Shown here in pieces: positions 13,301 to 24,733 of a stretch of DNA of 64,000 nucleotides. The notes under the pieces are model-generated. The model saw only the letters and a program-made list of their open reading frames with translations. It searched no databases and was not told the DNA's origin. Origin of the DNA: Ilex aquifolium (taxonomy: Eukaryota > Streptophyta > Magnoliopsida > Aquifoliales > Aquifoliaceae); assembly GCA_951799425.1 (NCBI GenBank), contig OX637398.1:21214270-21278269 (forward strand), in the 5' to 3' direction. Both the position numbers and the translations under genes were made by a program. Within the stretch, counting starts at the first letter, position 1; each line of letters begins with the position of its first letter.

Positions 13301-14897
13301 CCAACTCGTGTCTCGCCTCATCCTCCAGTGTAAGGCTAGCAAGCCAACCTATCAACTGTCCGTGCCATCTTGAGTCATATATGGCATGAGGTAAAGCATG
13401 GTGTTTCTCCCCCTGAAACTTGAAACAAACCCCGTCTGAGGTGTAGGCCGTAACCCTCTTGCGTTCGCAATCAATGACGACCTTATGTGCCGCCAACCAA
13501 TCCATCCCGAGTATGACATCGAACTCTGTCATTTCGATGACCCTAAGGTCAACGATAAGCTGGGTCCCTTCGATCTCCAACTCACAACCCCGACATATCT
13601 TGTCAATACAAACTCTGTCTCCTAGGGGTGAACTCACATACATGGGCTCTTTCAGAGTCTCGACCTCTAAGCCCAAGTCTCGTAAGCATGATGTAGCAAT
13701 AAAAGAATGTGATGCACCAGAATCAAATAATACTCTAGTCCATAATCTAGAGAGAAGAAATGTACCCTGAATTACCGACTGATCTGCCGGTAAAGTCTGT
13801 GGTGTGATGGCGAAGACTCGCCCTTGGGTCCCTGAAGTCCCTGCCTGAGAGCCCTGTCCCCGGCCTCGGCCCATGCCCTGGCCCATCTGGCCTGACTGCG
13901 GAGTCCCCGCTCGTGAAGTGGTAGGGGCTTGTGCTGCACCCTCAAACTGGACCTGATTTCCCCGGCCCATGGTGGGGTAGGGAGGAATGAAGTAGGTCTG
14001 TGGATGCCCCACTGATGACTGGGACTGAGATGCCCCATAGCTCTGGGATCCCTGCCTCTGAGGACACTCTCTCTTCAAGTGGCCTGGCTGGTGGCAATAG
14101 TAACATGTCCGTGGGCCTCCCTGTTGTGTGCCCCTAGAGTTCTTCCCACCCTGGGAAGATTGACCATAGCCTTGGCCTTGGCCCTGATAGCCTCGGCCCT
14201 GTCCCAGTGGTCCCTGTGGGGTAGAAATCCTCTGTCTCTTCCCCGAGCTAGTAGTGGAGGATTGTCCCTCCTTCTTCCTGTCCTTTGATCCGGCCTCTCG
14301 AATGCTCTTAGCGTCTTCTACCTCTCTCTCGATAGCCATGGCTGTCTCAACCATATCGTCAAAGTCGTGCAACCTGTGGCCAACAATCTTTCCACGGATG
14401 GATAACTTTAGGCCATTTTCAAACCTCCGCACCTTGGCCAAATCTGTGGCCACGTAGTCATCCGCAAAACGTGCCAATTCTGTGAACTTGGCCACGTACT
14501 GCATAACAGTCATCGCTCCTTGCTTCAAATTTAGAAATTCCTGGGCTTTGACTTCCCGAACAGCTGGTGGGAAATACTTTTTCATGAAGAGCTCTTGAAA
14601 CTCTTCCCATGTCATCCTCCCGATGTCTATCGGCTTTGCCCATGTCCACCATTGATGGGCTTCTCCCTCAAACTGGAAAGTGGCCAACCGTATCTTAGTG
14701 GCATCCGAAGTAATCTCCATTGCCTCTAAAATTTTGTCCACCTGTTGGAACCAATGGTCAGCTACCATCGGATCTCCTCCTCCTACAAAAGTTGGTGGGT
14801 TGTGGGACTTAAACTTCTGGAGGTTGTTCGAGCCTCCTTGGCCCACATTTGCACTGGTTTGCAAAAAGGTGGCAGCCATCGTGCCCATAGCCTCCAT
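10335..14897 (-). CDS. gag-pol polyprotein of the Tekay-like element
   Basis: One continuous frame encodes about 1520 residues. In order it shows a retrotransposon gag domain (about residues 30-140), a CCHC zinc knuckle [14 protein letters not shown] (about 264), an aspartic protease with DSGAS (about 390), reverse transcriptase with FVDDILIYS (about 720), RNase H starting VYCDASKDG (about 865), and an integrase HHCC finger (about 1085-1130). The integrase catalytic core follows (about 1150-1265), then a chromodomain-like tail ending in [19 protein letters not shown] (about 1430-1495). Gag and pol share one frame, as usual in Tekay/Del chromoviruses. The chosen start is the first methionine of the open frame; related sequence continues a little upstream. 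The element looks whole, but activity cannot be judged from sequence. Confidence 0.93.
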   Translation of the reverse strand: MEAMGTMAATFLQTSANVGQGGSNNLQKFKSHNPPTFVGGGDPMVADHWFQQVDKILEAMEITSDATKIRLATFQFEGEAHQWWTWAKPIDIGRMTWEEFQELFMKKYFPPAVREVKAQEFLNLKQGAMTVMQYVAKFTELARFADDYVATDLAKVRRFENGLKLSIRGKIVGHRLHDFDDMVETAMAIEREVEDAKSIREAGSKDRKKEGQSSTTSSGKRQRISTPQGPLGQGRGYQGQGQGYGQSSQGGKNSRGTQQGGPRTCYYCHQPGHLKRECPQRQGSQSYGASQSQSSVGHPQTYFIPPYPTMGRGNQVQFEGAAQAPTTSRAGTPQSGQMGQGMGRGRGQGSQAGTSGTQGRVFAITPQTLPADQSVIQGTFLLSRLWTRVLFDSGASHSFIATSCLRDLGLEVETLKEPMYVSSPLGDRVCIDKICRGCELEIEGTQLIVDLRVIEMTEFDVILGMDWLAAHKVVIDCERKRVTAYTSDGVCFKFQGEKHHALPHAIYDSRWHGQLIGWLASLTLEDEARHELGLPRVVCDYADVFPDELPGLPPHRDVDFTIELQPGVSPISMTPHRMAPAELQELKVQLQELLDRGFIRPSTSPWGAPVLFAKKKDMTLRLCIYYRQLNRVTIKNRYPLPRIDDLFDQLRGARVYSKIDLRTGYHQLRIRDADIPKTAFRTRYGHFEFIVMPFGLTNAPAAFMDLMHRVFQPYLDQFVVVFVDDILIYSKSEEEHEGHLRVVLQTLRDHQLYVKFSKCEFWLTEVKFLGHVVSASGVSVDPEKVEAVMSWERPKSVFEIRSFLGLAGYYRRFIEDFSRLAAPMTRLTRKEVKFQWDDSCERAFQELKKRLTSAPILIVPDRGQRYTVYCDASKDGLGCVLMQSGRVVAYGSRQLKSHEQNYPTHDLELAAIVFALKAWRHYLYGEQFEVFSDHKSLKYIFTQRDLNMRQRRWMEYLEDYDFTLHYHPGKANVVADALSRKSRGVLASIASREWLMLETVGQFRLHYRGQTQGTLGSLVATPSLLSRVIESQGQDAEILSIRDRVQSGTGDEGWAIHADGSLRFRGRVVVPQSADLREEILREFHCSRFAVHPGGTKMYHDLRRQYYWSGMKRHVGDFVSRCLTCQQVKAEHQRPAGLLQPLEVAEWKWEHVTMDFVTHLPWTLRGHDAVWVIVDRLTKSAHFVAVRMTFTLEEFCRLYIREIVRLHGVPVSIVSDRDPRFTAHFWESFQRAMGTQLMMSTAFHPQTDGQSERTIQTLEDMLRACVLDLKGGWEEHLPLVEFAYNNSYQASIQMAPYEALYGRPCRSPICWTEVGERPSTGPDLIRDTSEKVDLIRKRLLTAQSRQKSYADRRRRPLEFEVGDHVFLKVMPKRGVVRFGKRGKLSPRYIGPFEVLERVGTVAYRLALPPNLSGVHAVFHVSMLRKYTPDPTHVVDWGELVVDADGTFEERPMRIMDSREQVLRGKTVRLVKVLWQHRGVEEATWEREDTIRATYPFLFEDGGTPLIVIEYLMIFFMCMWV

Positions 14898-15279
14898 AAA
14901 GGCTTGTTGATCAAAAGCCGGTGGTGGTGGTTGGTTGTTCCGTCCACCCCGACGTCATCTTCCTCTAGTTGCCATCTACACATACATAAGATAGCAATAG
15001 ACAAATAACTTAATATCCCAAAGTTAGGGATCAAAAGTTAAAACCGTAAAATATATACCTACCGATAGATGCCCAAACAGTAGGCTTTCCCATTTTTTTC
15101 CTTTCCCGACTCTAAGGTTATGTTTTCTAACTGTAGTGTCTCATTTCTATATACATTTAATCATGCATATAATTTCATAACACATAGCATGTAACATTTA
15201 ATACATTTCACATGCAATGCACAATGGATGCAATGGCCTAGACTCATGCCTCACAAGCCCTAAGTAAATCGAGAACCTA

Positions 15280-15292
15280 GGCTCTGATACCA
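15280..15292 (-). promoter_or_regulatory. Primer-binding site, initiator Met tRNA
   Basis: The minus strand reads TGGTATCAGAGCC just inside the 5' LTR. It is complementary to the 3' end of plant initiator methionine tRNA, the usual primer of chromoviruses. Confidence 0.92.
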
Positions 15293-15295
15293 AGC

Positions 15296-17418
15296 TGTGA
15301 CGCCCCAAAAACCGGGGGTCCTTAATTTAACAAAATTTGGGCAGAGTCTCCTTTGTACGGGGAACTCTACCCAAAACACAACCTGTGTAATCATACAATC
15401 ACATGACCCATCCGAGGTCCAATATACAATATTGACCACACCGGGTCCATTTATCCATACATAAGTGCATAGTATCAAATACTACCATAATCACCATCAC
15501 TACGTACATTCATTCATAAAAGAATAAATGTCCCAAAAGAGTCCCATGTACATGCCTTTTAAAATATAAACAAGTTTTTGTTACAAAAATTATACAAGGC
15601 CAAAAATAAACATATACAAGGGACTGCAAAGTCAAAATAAGAGCCACAGATCGGCTCTGTCGTCAAAGCGGGCCCATGGCCTCGCCTTCGGTGGATGCCT
15701 GGCCGATACCTGAAAAATGTTCCCATAAAGGGTGAGCCAACGCTCAATAGGGTAACTCCTATAGAGAATTCCTCTCAACCTAAATGCATATGAAATGTCA
15801 CATGCAACAACCATTTCAAGCATTCATTCAAATATATCTATTATGAACAAATGTCATAAATCATGTCATGCCATGAGATGAGACTCATGCAAGCAATACC
15901 AACACCGAGCCCCATCCCGAGCTCCCACAACACATGCAATGTCATGCGTATGTATCCAGGCATTCCAAGTCCCCCTGTCATTGGTGTTATGTACACTCAA
16001 TGACTAATTAATTCATTTTCTTGTGTCTTTGTGGGGAGATGATTTATGGTATTACACCAATGGGACACCAACCATCAACGGATCTTCGGGACATCCCACC
16101 TGCGGCTCCGTTTACGCCGTTACACTTTTCTGGAATTTCACCGCCGGGAAGTGTATAAACCAAGTAAGCGGGTCTTGCACCCGAGGGAGAATCTAGCCCT
16201 TCTTGCTATCCCTGACACATTTATTCATTTAATTTTCCGTGCGACTCAGCCGGACCTTGGTACGACTTTCCCGAGTCCACAATCAACCACCGATGTGGTG
16301 ATTGATTTCATACCATGCACACACTCTCACCCATGTCAATGCCCATGAATGTAGTGCAACCCATGCATAATGCAATGCAATGCGCAATTGCCTTTGGTAC
16401 CACTTATAATGTCCATTATATAATGAATGCAATATAATGACATTTTCAACACAGTCCCAAGTATTTTATATAAGATAATCAATTCAATTAACATATTTGT
16501 ATTCACCTAGGCATTTAAACAAACACCTAGAGGGCACATCAATTTACACAAATAGCATGTTTATTACTTCCAACATGGCAACATGTTTATTAATTCTATA
16601 AACATAAGCACAAGTCCACCACAATAATTATATGCTAAATAATCATTAAACTTACATATTATTTCATAATCACATAACAAGCTAATAATTTTATTAAACT
16701 TGATATGTCAATTAAACATCAAGTCATGCTAATGTGCGATTAACATGCTTTAAACCACTAACATTAACTTACACCAAGTTAATCAAAATAGGATTTTATT
16801 AATTACAAAATTAATTATAAACCCTATATTTGACCCACTAGTTACACTAGTCAAGACCTAACATGTGACATACACCCTTAGCCTGCTCATTTTATATGCA
16901 ATATTTTAGGCTGAAATTACATCTAAATAGGGGAAACCCTACCTCTCGTAGCGTGAGCCCACGTAGTAGGCCCCCAAAGAAAGCCCAAATTCAACTTCTC
17001 AAGCCTTAGGTCTAAATTTCGTACTTGATATCTTTGGAGAAAAGTACGATCTTTGGTATCGTTGCGTAGCTCTCGTTGCGTAGAGCAACTTTAATTCTTG
17101 GCCTGAGGTGATTAGACGGTTAAATCTTCATAGATCTGAGAAGGAAGGAATGAAGTCTAACTTTTCTTTTTTTCTTTTCTTTTTCTCCCTTTTTTTCTCT
17201 CTTTTCTGTCTCACTCTCGCCGTCTCTCCTGAAGAAGAAAAAGTGGAAGACTTTTGTCTTCCACTTATATATATATAGTCAAAACTTTTTTTTTTTTTTT
17301 AAACATTTACGTTTTTGACCCGTACTTTAACAATTAATTATTCTTTTACCTCTTTAATTATGATTTTAATAATAATTTTTATTTAATTTAATTTAATTTT
17401 TTTTTTTCGGATTTTATA
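15296..17418 (-). repeat. 5' LTR of the Tekay-like element
   Basis: This is the 2123 bp partner of 8178-10300, with about 10 differences by eye. In element orientation it begins with AAAATCCG after a short terminus and ends GGGGCGTCACA beside the primer-binding site. The outermost bases differ between the two LTRs and are not the canonical TG. Confidence 0.95.
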
Positions 17419-18702
17419 GTAGAGACCTATTGATTGTAACCCTTGAGATTTGCTGTGAGATATGAGTTTTCCTGGAGAGAATATAAGATTCTTTCCAAGA
17501 GGATTTTCTTAACAAAATAGGAGATAAGTGCTGATTAAAAAGAGTCACTCTTTAGTGCAAGGATCTGGACATGTAGTTAGTTATCCGGTTTGTCATAATT
17601 GTGCTTGATAACTCAATTAACTCTCGTGTCAACAGTAAGTTAATCGGAAGATGAAGATGGATTGTGAGAATTAAGAACATGATTCCGATGTCTTTCTAGA
17701 AGTTTACAAGAATTGTCTGTGCCGAGACTTAACCCGTCTACAAACAAGCAAGCGTTTCTACAAGACATCCAATCATGATATTAATATTCCATTCTTTAAA
17801 TGAAGTACAATAAGGGGGAGGATTGAAGGGTAGTCATGAGGATCTAGCGGGGGTACTTGCCTTGAACTGATGAGTCTTTCTATGCAAGAGTCATCCGTGT
17901 CATAGAAAGAGCTCACAGTTATACAAAGTACCTTAGATTTGCTAGATGCAATCAATCATCCAATAACAAGAAGAAATAAATGTTAAGTATAAAAACAATG
18001 CACAAATATGATTCCCGGATAACTTATACATATCTTTCTCCTCTTACTAAAGAGTGAATGAGAAACTACTCACTCTTCATGGCTTGGGTAAAGCTAGAAA
18101 AGTGAGTGATGCTCATCCCTCCAAGTAGAGAACTTAAAAGATAAAGTAACAACAAACACGAACCAATCTTTAACAAAGAATGGGTGAATCATGTTCCACC
18201 CTTCACGGCTTTGGTAAAGCTCTAGAAAAGTGGAAGAGTTTCACTCTTCTAAGAAAGAAAGAAGCTCAAGCAATGGAAGTGAAATGCATTAACAATAAAA
18301 GTAGAAGAAAGCTAGTCACATTTGGAGGGTGGCTTCCTCAACCAAGAATTGGAGGGTTGCTTGCTCAACCAAAAGATGAACTATCTCTCTTCTATGCATG
18401 TAAAATGAAAGCATAAGCTTAAGCATAAGCATAAAACTACTTTGATAACAAACAAGAGATGTTGGACTAGAGCCAAACTAATCTCTAAGATAAAAACTTT
18501 ATACAAGGAAAACAAGCTAAATCTACAATGAGAGTGGGAGTCTAAGCCTCCATCAACTTTCCCTACTTTGGCCCCCCTTTAGCTCTCCAACAAGGGGAGT
18601 ATTTCTAGGCAAGAGGAGGGGACAAGAGGAGGTGAAGGAATAGTGTTTGCCGCCCAAGTCCAAGTGAAAAGCCAACCACTCTGCTGCCAGTCTGTGGAGA
18701 AC

Positions 18703-19062
18703 GTTCGAACGTGAGTTGGCGTTCGAACGTTGTTTCTGTTTTTGCACTATGGGCGTTCGAACGTTGACTGTCGTTCGAACGTTTCTTCTGTTTTTGCACT
18801 ATGGGCGTTCGAACGCCAGATTTGCTCTGACCCTTTCACTCGAGTGGTCTTTTGGTCTTCTGTGAAGTTCAGTTCCAACTCTATGCAGTAGTCTGGTCAT
18901 CAATCAACTCAAGTGCACGTTCGAACCTGAGTTGGCGTTCGAACGTGACACTCAAGTGCTTCAGAGCTTCAGTCTTCTTTCCTCACTGCAACACGCCCTC
19001 TCTTAGCAGTTGAGTCTGCTACAGTCTAATGTGGACGTTCGAACGTGAGTTGGCGTTCGAAC
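18703..19062. promoter_or_regulatory. Cluster of nine GTTCGAAC palindromes in an LTR U3
   Basis: GTTCGAAC occurs at 18703, 18721, 18755, 18773, 18807, 18919, 18937, 19037 and 19055. Eight of the nine form four pairs whose starts are exactly 18 bp apart. The cluster lies upstream (minus orientation) of a TATA-like site near 18500 in the Athila-like solo LTR, so it occupies the enhancer part of U3. A binding site for a dimeric factor is a reasonable reading, but unproven. Confidence 0.75.
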
Positions 19063-19253
19063 GTTCTGGCTGTGCTCCAAGCTTCTCCAATTTTGGGCTC
19101 TAATGTGCTGGTGTTGCATCCAAGTGTAGTACTTGTTGTTCTTGGGTCCTTGTTCAGTTTAGGGCCTGAAATGACATCACTTAAACTCCATCAAAGTACA
19201 ATTAGTCTTAAAATGTCACAATAATATGTCAATTTTAAGTACTAATCAGCTTT

Positions 19254-20070
19254 TCCAAACGGTATTCTGATTGTTTTTTCTGCTAAGCAATTTTCATGTG
19301 GACAAATTAATTTTAGCAAGTGGGCCCAATACATAATTGTTAATGACCTTCTTAGGCTTGAGTGCAACATTCCCTTTGTTTGAAGCTCTACTAATCTTCT
19401 TTCGCCCCGACTCAAAAGCCCCGCGAGAATTGGATTCAACAACATATGCATGAGAGGTCTTAGCCACCTCTAGGCGCTCATCCTCCAACTCCAAATGACT
19501 CACAATGTCCTTGAATGTCCTAACATTGTTGTTGTGTGTCATGTTCACCCTCATGTGTTACCATGAATTGGGAAGGGAGCGAATCACAACCTGGACCTAC
19601 TGCTCATCAGTCAAGTAATTTGTAGCAACCTTTAGCTCACATATCATGTTTGACATTACCCTTAGGTGTTGTTTTATCGTATGATTAACACGCTTCTGGT
19701 AACTGTTCAACCTCAATATCAGGATACGTAGCTTCATCGCTGAGGTAGCACCAAACTTAGCTTTGAAAGCTTCCCACAAGTCAAAGGCAGTAGAGTATTG
19801 CTTAAACTCAGCCAGCAGATCATTATACATACTGCTTAGCAACGTGATGCGAACTATGCGACTTTTCTTAAGCCACTGCTGGTATGCATCATGATCTCTG
19901 TGATTTTGAGCACTAGTACCCTATTCGGGTTTATCCATGACATCATTCAAGGCCTCTATGACATCCTATTCATCAAGCACATACTAAATTTTGCGATGCT
20001 AGATGTCATAGTTGTCACCATCAAGTTTTCCACCATTGTTTAAATCAGCAATAATCAGTTTTGAAGTCAT
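19254..20070 (-). pseudogene. Ty1/copia gag remnant
   Basis: Minus-strand pieces resemble the copia gag (UBN2-type) domain. They begin MTSKLIIADLNNGGKLDG near 20070, followed by a segment with SAFDLWEAFKAKFG-like character and by IKQHLRVMSNMICELKVA. The piece is broken several times. It abuts the right target duplication of the Athila-like solo LTR and matches, in orientation and order, the integrase and polymerase pieces further left. Together they form one copia fossil. Confidence 0.72.
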
Positions 20071-20675
20071 GGATAAAATACATTCACTGCACAAAATGTA
20101 ATAATATCATATATTACATGTTTGATGATATGTTTTCAAAATTTAGCACCATATATTCCAACATTGTATATTTAGCACAAATCAAAAAGTTAAATAAAAA
20201 TCAATCAAGTATAAATGCATAAAGGAAATATCGCTATGTTGAGAATCACATTACGCCATAAATGGTCAATTAATTATTATTTTATTAATTTTTCTCAAAT
20301 ATACCATTAGTTCTTAGGGAATAATACCATTTTATTCCACCCAAAAAGAATATTTGATTGAAGCACAAATTTAAGTATGCTTTATCCAAAATGCAACGAC
20401 ATAGCATGTATAACACGTGATTTAAAAAAAAAAATTCATGCTACTATTTAACAATTATGTTCAGGTATTCCAAATAAATGAACTAACATGCTAAATAATA
20501 CCAACATACTCCAATAATGTCAAAAATACAAAATATAATACTCCAGAATACAAATTATACTCAAAAATGATTTTTCGAAATTTTCTGTAATTTTTTGAAA
20601 TTTCATCTATAAAGCATAACAATGTAGCCAATTATGCCATAAATAATCATCATGCTTTATTTAATCCAAAATTCA
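20071..20675 (-). other. Non-coding DNA upstream of copia gag, with diverged tandem repeats
   Basis: No gene is seen. Upstream of the copia gag start the DNA is AT-rich. From about 20480 it contains a diverged repeat of roughly 150 bp (cores TTTTGAAATTT and AATCATCATGCTT) whose further copies continue at 38024-38302 on the other side of the CACTA insertion. It may be the copia 5' leader or LTR, but no LTR border or primer-binding site was identified. Confidence 0.45.
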
Positions 20676-20689
20676 CACTATAAGAATTA

Positions 20690-20850
20690 AGGCCTTTGAG
20701 GCGAATTTTTTGTGACAGTAAGATTTGCCGTCACAAAAAAGCCATTTTTTTGCAGCATCTTTTTCGCGGCTGTTGAATTGCCGTCACAAATGATAAATTT
20801 TGCATTACCCTTTTTTGTGATGGGCTATGCTCTGTCGCAAGTAATGTAAC
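20690..20850. repeat. Left sub-terminal repeats of the CACTA element
   Basis: Several diverged copies of the TTGCCGTCACAAA motif occur in both orientations, interleaved with T-rich spacers. They mirror the array at the right end. Confidence 0.8.
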
Positions 20851-21249
20851 AAGATAACGATGATGTTTTTTAAATTTATTTTTTGGCATTTTTTTTTGCT
20901 TGTTTTTCCCCCAATAAATAAAAATACCTATTTTTTTTATTTCCTATTCATTTTCCCCTTTTCTGTCATTAACTCTCTTTTATAAAAAATATCAAGTACT
21001 TAAGATAATTTCACACAAAAATTAAAAAATTTAACAAAAAACTAAAAAATGCGAACTACTGATAAAGCCATCAAGAAAGACTCCTAACAATTAAAACTAT
21101 CAAGAAAGACTCCTAATTTATAAATAACACCAATTCTATAATGGCTATATTCCAATGTGACTAAGAAATCTTATTTTATTATTTTTATTTGTGATAGAAT
21201 TAAACTCTAAATGGAATAGGATATTAGCTAGGTTAAACCTAATATCTTA

Positions 21250-21610
21250 TTCCCAAAATAATCTCACTTAAACGATCTCACCCAAGACTCTCTCACAGCA
21301 CTCCCACACACGACGAAGCAGAAACTGCTCACTCTTCCCGTTGATTCACATCGGCCGACAACTGATCTGGTAATCAGTCTCTCTCTCTCTCTCTCACTTA
21401 AACACATTTACGTTAGACTGTTAAGAGTCATTTGTTGCAAGTGGGTATCTATCTCTCTATCTCTTTAAGTTTCTATCAATCTCTATTATCTCTCTTTGCC
21501 GCTGCGAGCAAGCAAAGGACGAAGCCCGAAGGCTGCTTCAAAACTCCATTCCCTTGAAGCATCTAGCCATCAACAACCATTGACAGCAGGTACATTACTC
21601 TCTCTCTCCT
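21250..21610 (+). other. Leader-like segment inside the CACTA left arm
   Basis: The segment has CT microsatellite stretches (CTCTCTCTC), GC-richer blocks than its surroundings, and a possible splice donor (CAG|GTACAT near 21588). This is the look of a plant 5' untranslated leader with a first intron. No protein frame was recognised. It may be the promoter and leader of the gene fragment at the other end of the element, or part of a captured host gene. The remaining left arm (21610-22856) shows no convincing coding sequence. Confidence 0.35.
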
Positions 21611-22861
21611 CTTGATTTTTCTTGTTCTCTCTAAATCTGAATCTATGACCCCTTATACTCTTGCATATTATTTACATCCTGAAATATATATATTTAGCTT
21701 ATTGGAATCGTTACCCTGGATCTGATTTCCATTTTATATTAGATCTATGTGCAGAATCCTGAACAATTGCACTTTTTCTTTTGGGGTAAATTTACATTTT
21801 CGGGAATTTTAAAATTTGGAGCATTAATTTGATTCTTTGGTTTCTGGGTATTCATCTGTGTACTTTCCTAACAGTAACTAATCTGCTTCTACAATATTTG
21901 ATTTGTAATTTTTAATATTTATACATTGAATTTTTTATAATGCTATGAGCAAACATGCAATTATAAGTAGTTTAGTATATAGAATCAAATAAGTACAATT
22001 TACAACCTGTGATTACAATTTACAAAATGTTATAAGTAGTTGCTGTGAAGTGAGATGATGTTTTTGGGATGTTATTGTTATTATTGTTGCTGAGAATTTA
22101 CAACAGTTTAGGTGGAACCCGAACAAGAATAATCAAACAACAGGTGTGTTGGTTGGCAATGCCCTAATCCATAAACAATGAGAGAATCCTTTTGTTGGTA
22201 AACTTTTATAAGAGATTCTATTTGCAAGCTTTGGGGCGAAAATCACTCTTGAAAGCTCTAGAGAATTTGTTCTCCATTTTTTAATGTTTTGCTTAAGCTT
22301 TTCTAAGGAATTTGTTTTCTTTTTCCTTTAATGTCTTGATTGATTTAATTATTTTAATGAGTTGCAAACCGAGGGTATGTGTAATTTTATATTTGCATAG
22401 GAATACGCAGTGGTGGTTTACACCATCAGGGGTCTAATGCCAAATAAAGAGATGATTTCATTTTTATTTTTATTTTTGCTACAATTATGTAAAAGCATGG
22501 AATCATACAGATAATGACATTCCATGTTGATGACCTTTCTCATTGTTTATTTGCTGACCAATTTTCTCATTCTCGATTTTATATTGTAGTTATAGATGAT
22601 ATAGTTACAAACGACACACCTCTGCATTGCAATGTGCTTGCTTGTGCTTGGTTCTTTTATAAGAATTTCGTATCTACACAATCTGAAATGGGGGTAGGAC
22701 TTGAAAAGATGACAAGTGATTAGTAGACCAGCCAATCAATGTCTAGGATTAGCCTCTTTGAAATGGTTGCAAGGTTATCCATCATTTAGTCCTCTCAAGT
22801 CTCCACTATAAGCAAGATAATTGTGTATATGTGCGACGATCATCGACCCTATCAGTGTAAC

Positions 22862-24611
22862 TGATTAACCCTAATTAATGCAAAATGTAATTAAATTAAA
22901 AGGTTAATTGTGTAATTAAATAAAGTTAAACTAGTCAAAATAAATCTAATTAGGGTTAATGTGTGAATTAAGGATAATGCATTGAATGTTGTTCTTTTCA
23001 GGTTTTTATGCGTCAAAACGACGGGAGCCAATTATCAAAGCATGGAGAGCAACTTATCAAAGCATAGAGTGTAAATTATTAAAGCTCAAAATAAAGGGAG
23101 ATCAAAGTGTAAATCAAGATCTTCTTGATATTTGTAAATAAATATCTTTTAGGATATTTGTATTTAAATATCTTTTAAGATATTTAAATATATTTTAGGA
23201 TATTTGTAATTAAATATATTTTAGGATAAATATCTTTTAGGATATTTGTAATTAAATATATTTTAGGATATTTGTATTTAAATATCTTTTAAGATATTTA
23301 AATATATTTTAGGATATTTGTAATTTGGATGCCTATAAATACCCCCTTGGGGGCTTGTAATGGGCATCCTTCTCTTGTTTCATTTTTCTTGTAAAGAACA
23401 TTTCTTCCTAGTGGAAAACACTCCAAAGGTCTTGAATCTTTTTCTTGAATCATCTTTCAAGTATTATTGCTTTATTTATTTTCTTGAGTTATTGTTTTCT
23501 TTTTATTAGATCTTGGTTGTGAATTAAACACCAAGAAGTTGTTGTTTTCTTTTTATTAGATCTTGGTTGTGAATTAAACACCAAGAAATTATTGTTTTCT
23601 TTTATGTTTTTATTATATCTTGGTTGTGGATTAAACACCAAGAAGTTGTTGTTTTCTTTTATATATTATTATCTCTTGGTTGTGGATTAAACACCAAGTA
23701 TTTATTGCTTTCTTTTAATTTAAGTATTGTTTTCTTTTACTTCCATTGTTGGAGCTTCCTTCTTCCCCTTAGAGGAGTGAAACTCTTCCACTTTTCTAGA
23801 GCTTTACCAAAGCCGTGAAGGGTGGAACGTGATTCACTCATTCTTTGTCGAAGATCGGCTCCTTGTTTAGCTATTTTACTTTAAAGCATTTCACTTCTAG
23901 TGCTTGAGCATTTTACTTTGTAACACCTTTTGGGGATGAGTACCATTCATCATTCTAGCTTTACCATAGCTATGAAGGGTGAGTAGTCCTCATTCACTCT
24001 TTGGGAAGGGATGATAGATATGTAAAAGATTAATCCGGACATTATGTTTGTGTATCACCTTTATGCTTAAATGTTCTATACTCCACTTGATTTTTGGGTG
24101 ATTGAATGCACCTAGCAAAGTAAAGGTACTTTGTATAATCAACGGATCTTTCTATGATAAATGGATGACTCCTACATGGAAAGATCTATTGATTCAAGGC
24201 AAGTACCCTAACTAACTCTTCATGACAAACTTTCAATGTCCACCATTATTACACTTCATTCCTATCTTCCGATTAATTTGCCGTTGACACGGGAGTTAAT
24301 TGAGTTATAAAGCACAAACATAATGCACCGGACAATCAACTACATATTCTGATTTCCGAACCAAAGAGTGTTTGTTACATTTAATCATCTTATATTTTGT
24401 CTAGCAAAATACCCATTGGAAAGAATCTTACATTCTATCCAAAACTTTCCACAACTTCAAAATCATAATATTTCCAATTACAAGTCTTTCTCACTATTTA
24501 CTTCAAAGAACACCAACCATAGTTCCCTGAGGATTCGACTCTGGACTCAAACCAGATTATTACTCCAACTTGACCGCCTGCACTTGGGTGTACACATTTC
24601 GGATCAAGCCA
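22862..24611 (+). repeat. 5' LTR of the Athila-like element
   Basis: It starts TGATTAACCC and ends GGATCAAGCCA. A TATA box (TATAAATA) is at 23334-23341. Upstream is an array of AT-rich repeats (cores GGATATTTGTA and AAATATATTTTA, about 23128-23325). Downstream are four copies of a 24-base hairpin-forming unit starting near 23512, 23572, 23629 and 23675. Confidence 0.95.
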
Positions 24612-24618
24612 AGTTTTT

Positions 24619-24636
24619 TGGCGCCGTTGCCGGGGA
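24619..24636 (+). promoter_or_regulatory. Primer-binding site, Asp tRNA
   Basis: TGGCGCCGTTGCCGGGGA lies seven bases inside the 5' LTR. It is complementary to the 3' end of plant Asp tRNA, the typical primer of Athila elements. Confidence 0.93.
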
Positions 24637-24733
24637 ATCATAAAAGGTGTTTTTTTTTGAAAAAAGTGAAAAAAAAAAAAAAAAATCTCTCTTTTTGTTT
24701 ATATTTTTGCCTTATTGTGAATAATTTTGTTTT

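Larger units (their letters stand above)
8178..17418 (-). mobile_element. Tekay-like Ty3/gypsy element, looks whole, very young
   Basis: The element is 9241 bp on the minus strand with perfect target duplication GTAGA (8173-8177 and 17419-17423). Two LTRs of identical length (2123 bp) differ at only about 10 positions by eye (about 0.5%), pointing to insertion within roughly the last few hundred thousand years under usual plant rates. It has a primer-binding site for initiator methionine tRNA, a purine tract and one long gag-pol frame with a chromodomain-like tail, typical of chromoviruses. It looks whole or nearly so. It is nested in an Athila-like solo LTR, which is nested in a copia fossil. 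Confidence 0.95.
8053..19248 (-). mobile_element. Athila-like solo LTR, interrupted by a Tekay-like element
   Basis: Removing the Tekay-like insertion (8178-17418) and one copy of its target duplication leaves an LTR of about 1950 bp on the minus strand. It starts TGATTAGTACTT and ends near GGATCAAGAACA, flanked by the perfect duplication GCTTT (8048-8052 and 19249-19253). The end (GTGTACACCCAAGTGCAGG in plus orientation) matches the LTR end of the Athila-like element at 22862-36825, so it is a relative. A minus-strand TATA-like site lies near 18490-18510, with palindrome pairs upstream of it. It sits within the copia fossil. Confidence 0.88.

Noticed and set aside
18703-19062. CRISPR-like array of GTTCGAAC repeats
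   Set aside because: The repeated word is only 8 bases, spacers are 10 bases within pairs and irregular between pairs, and the setting is a plant LTR. A paired regulatory palindrome fits better.
22514-22723. 69-residue frame in the CACTA left arm
   Set aside because: Overlapping frames of similar size occur on both strands. No motif, splice context or link to the right-arm exons could be shown.
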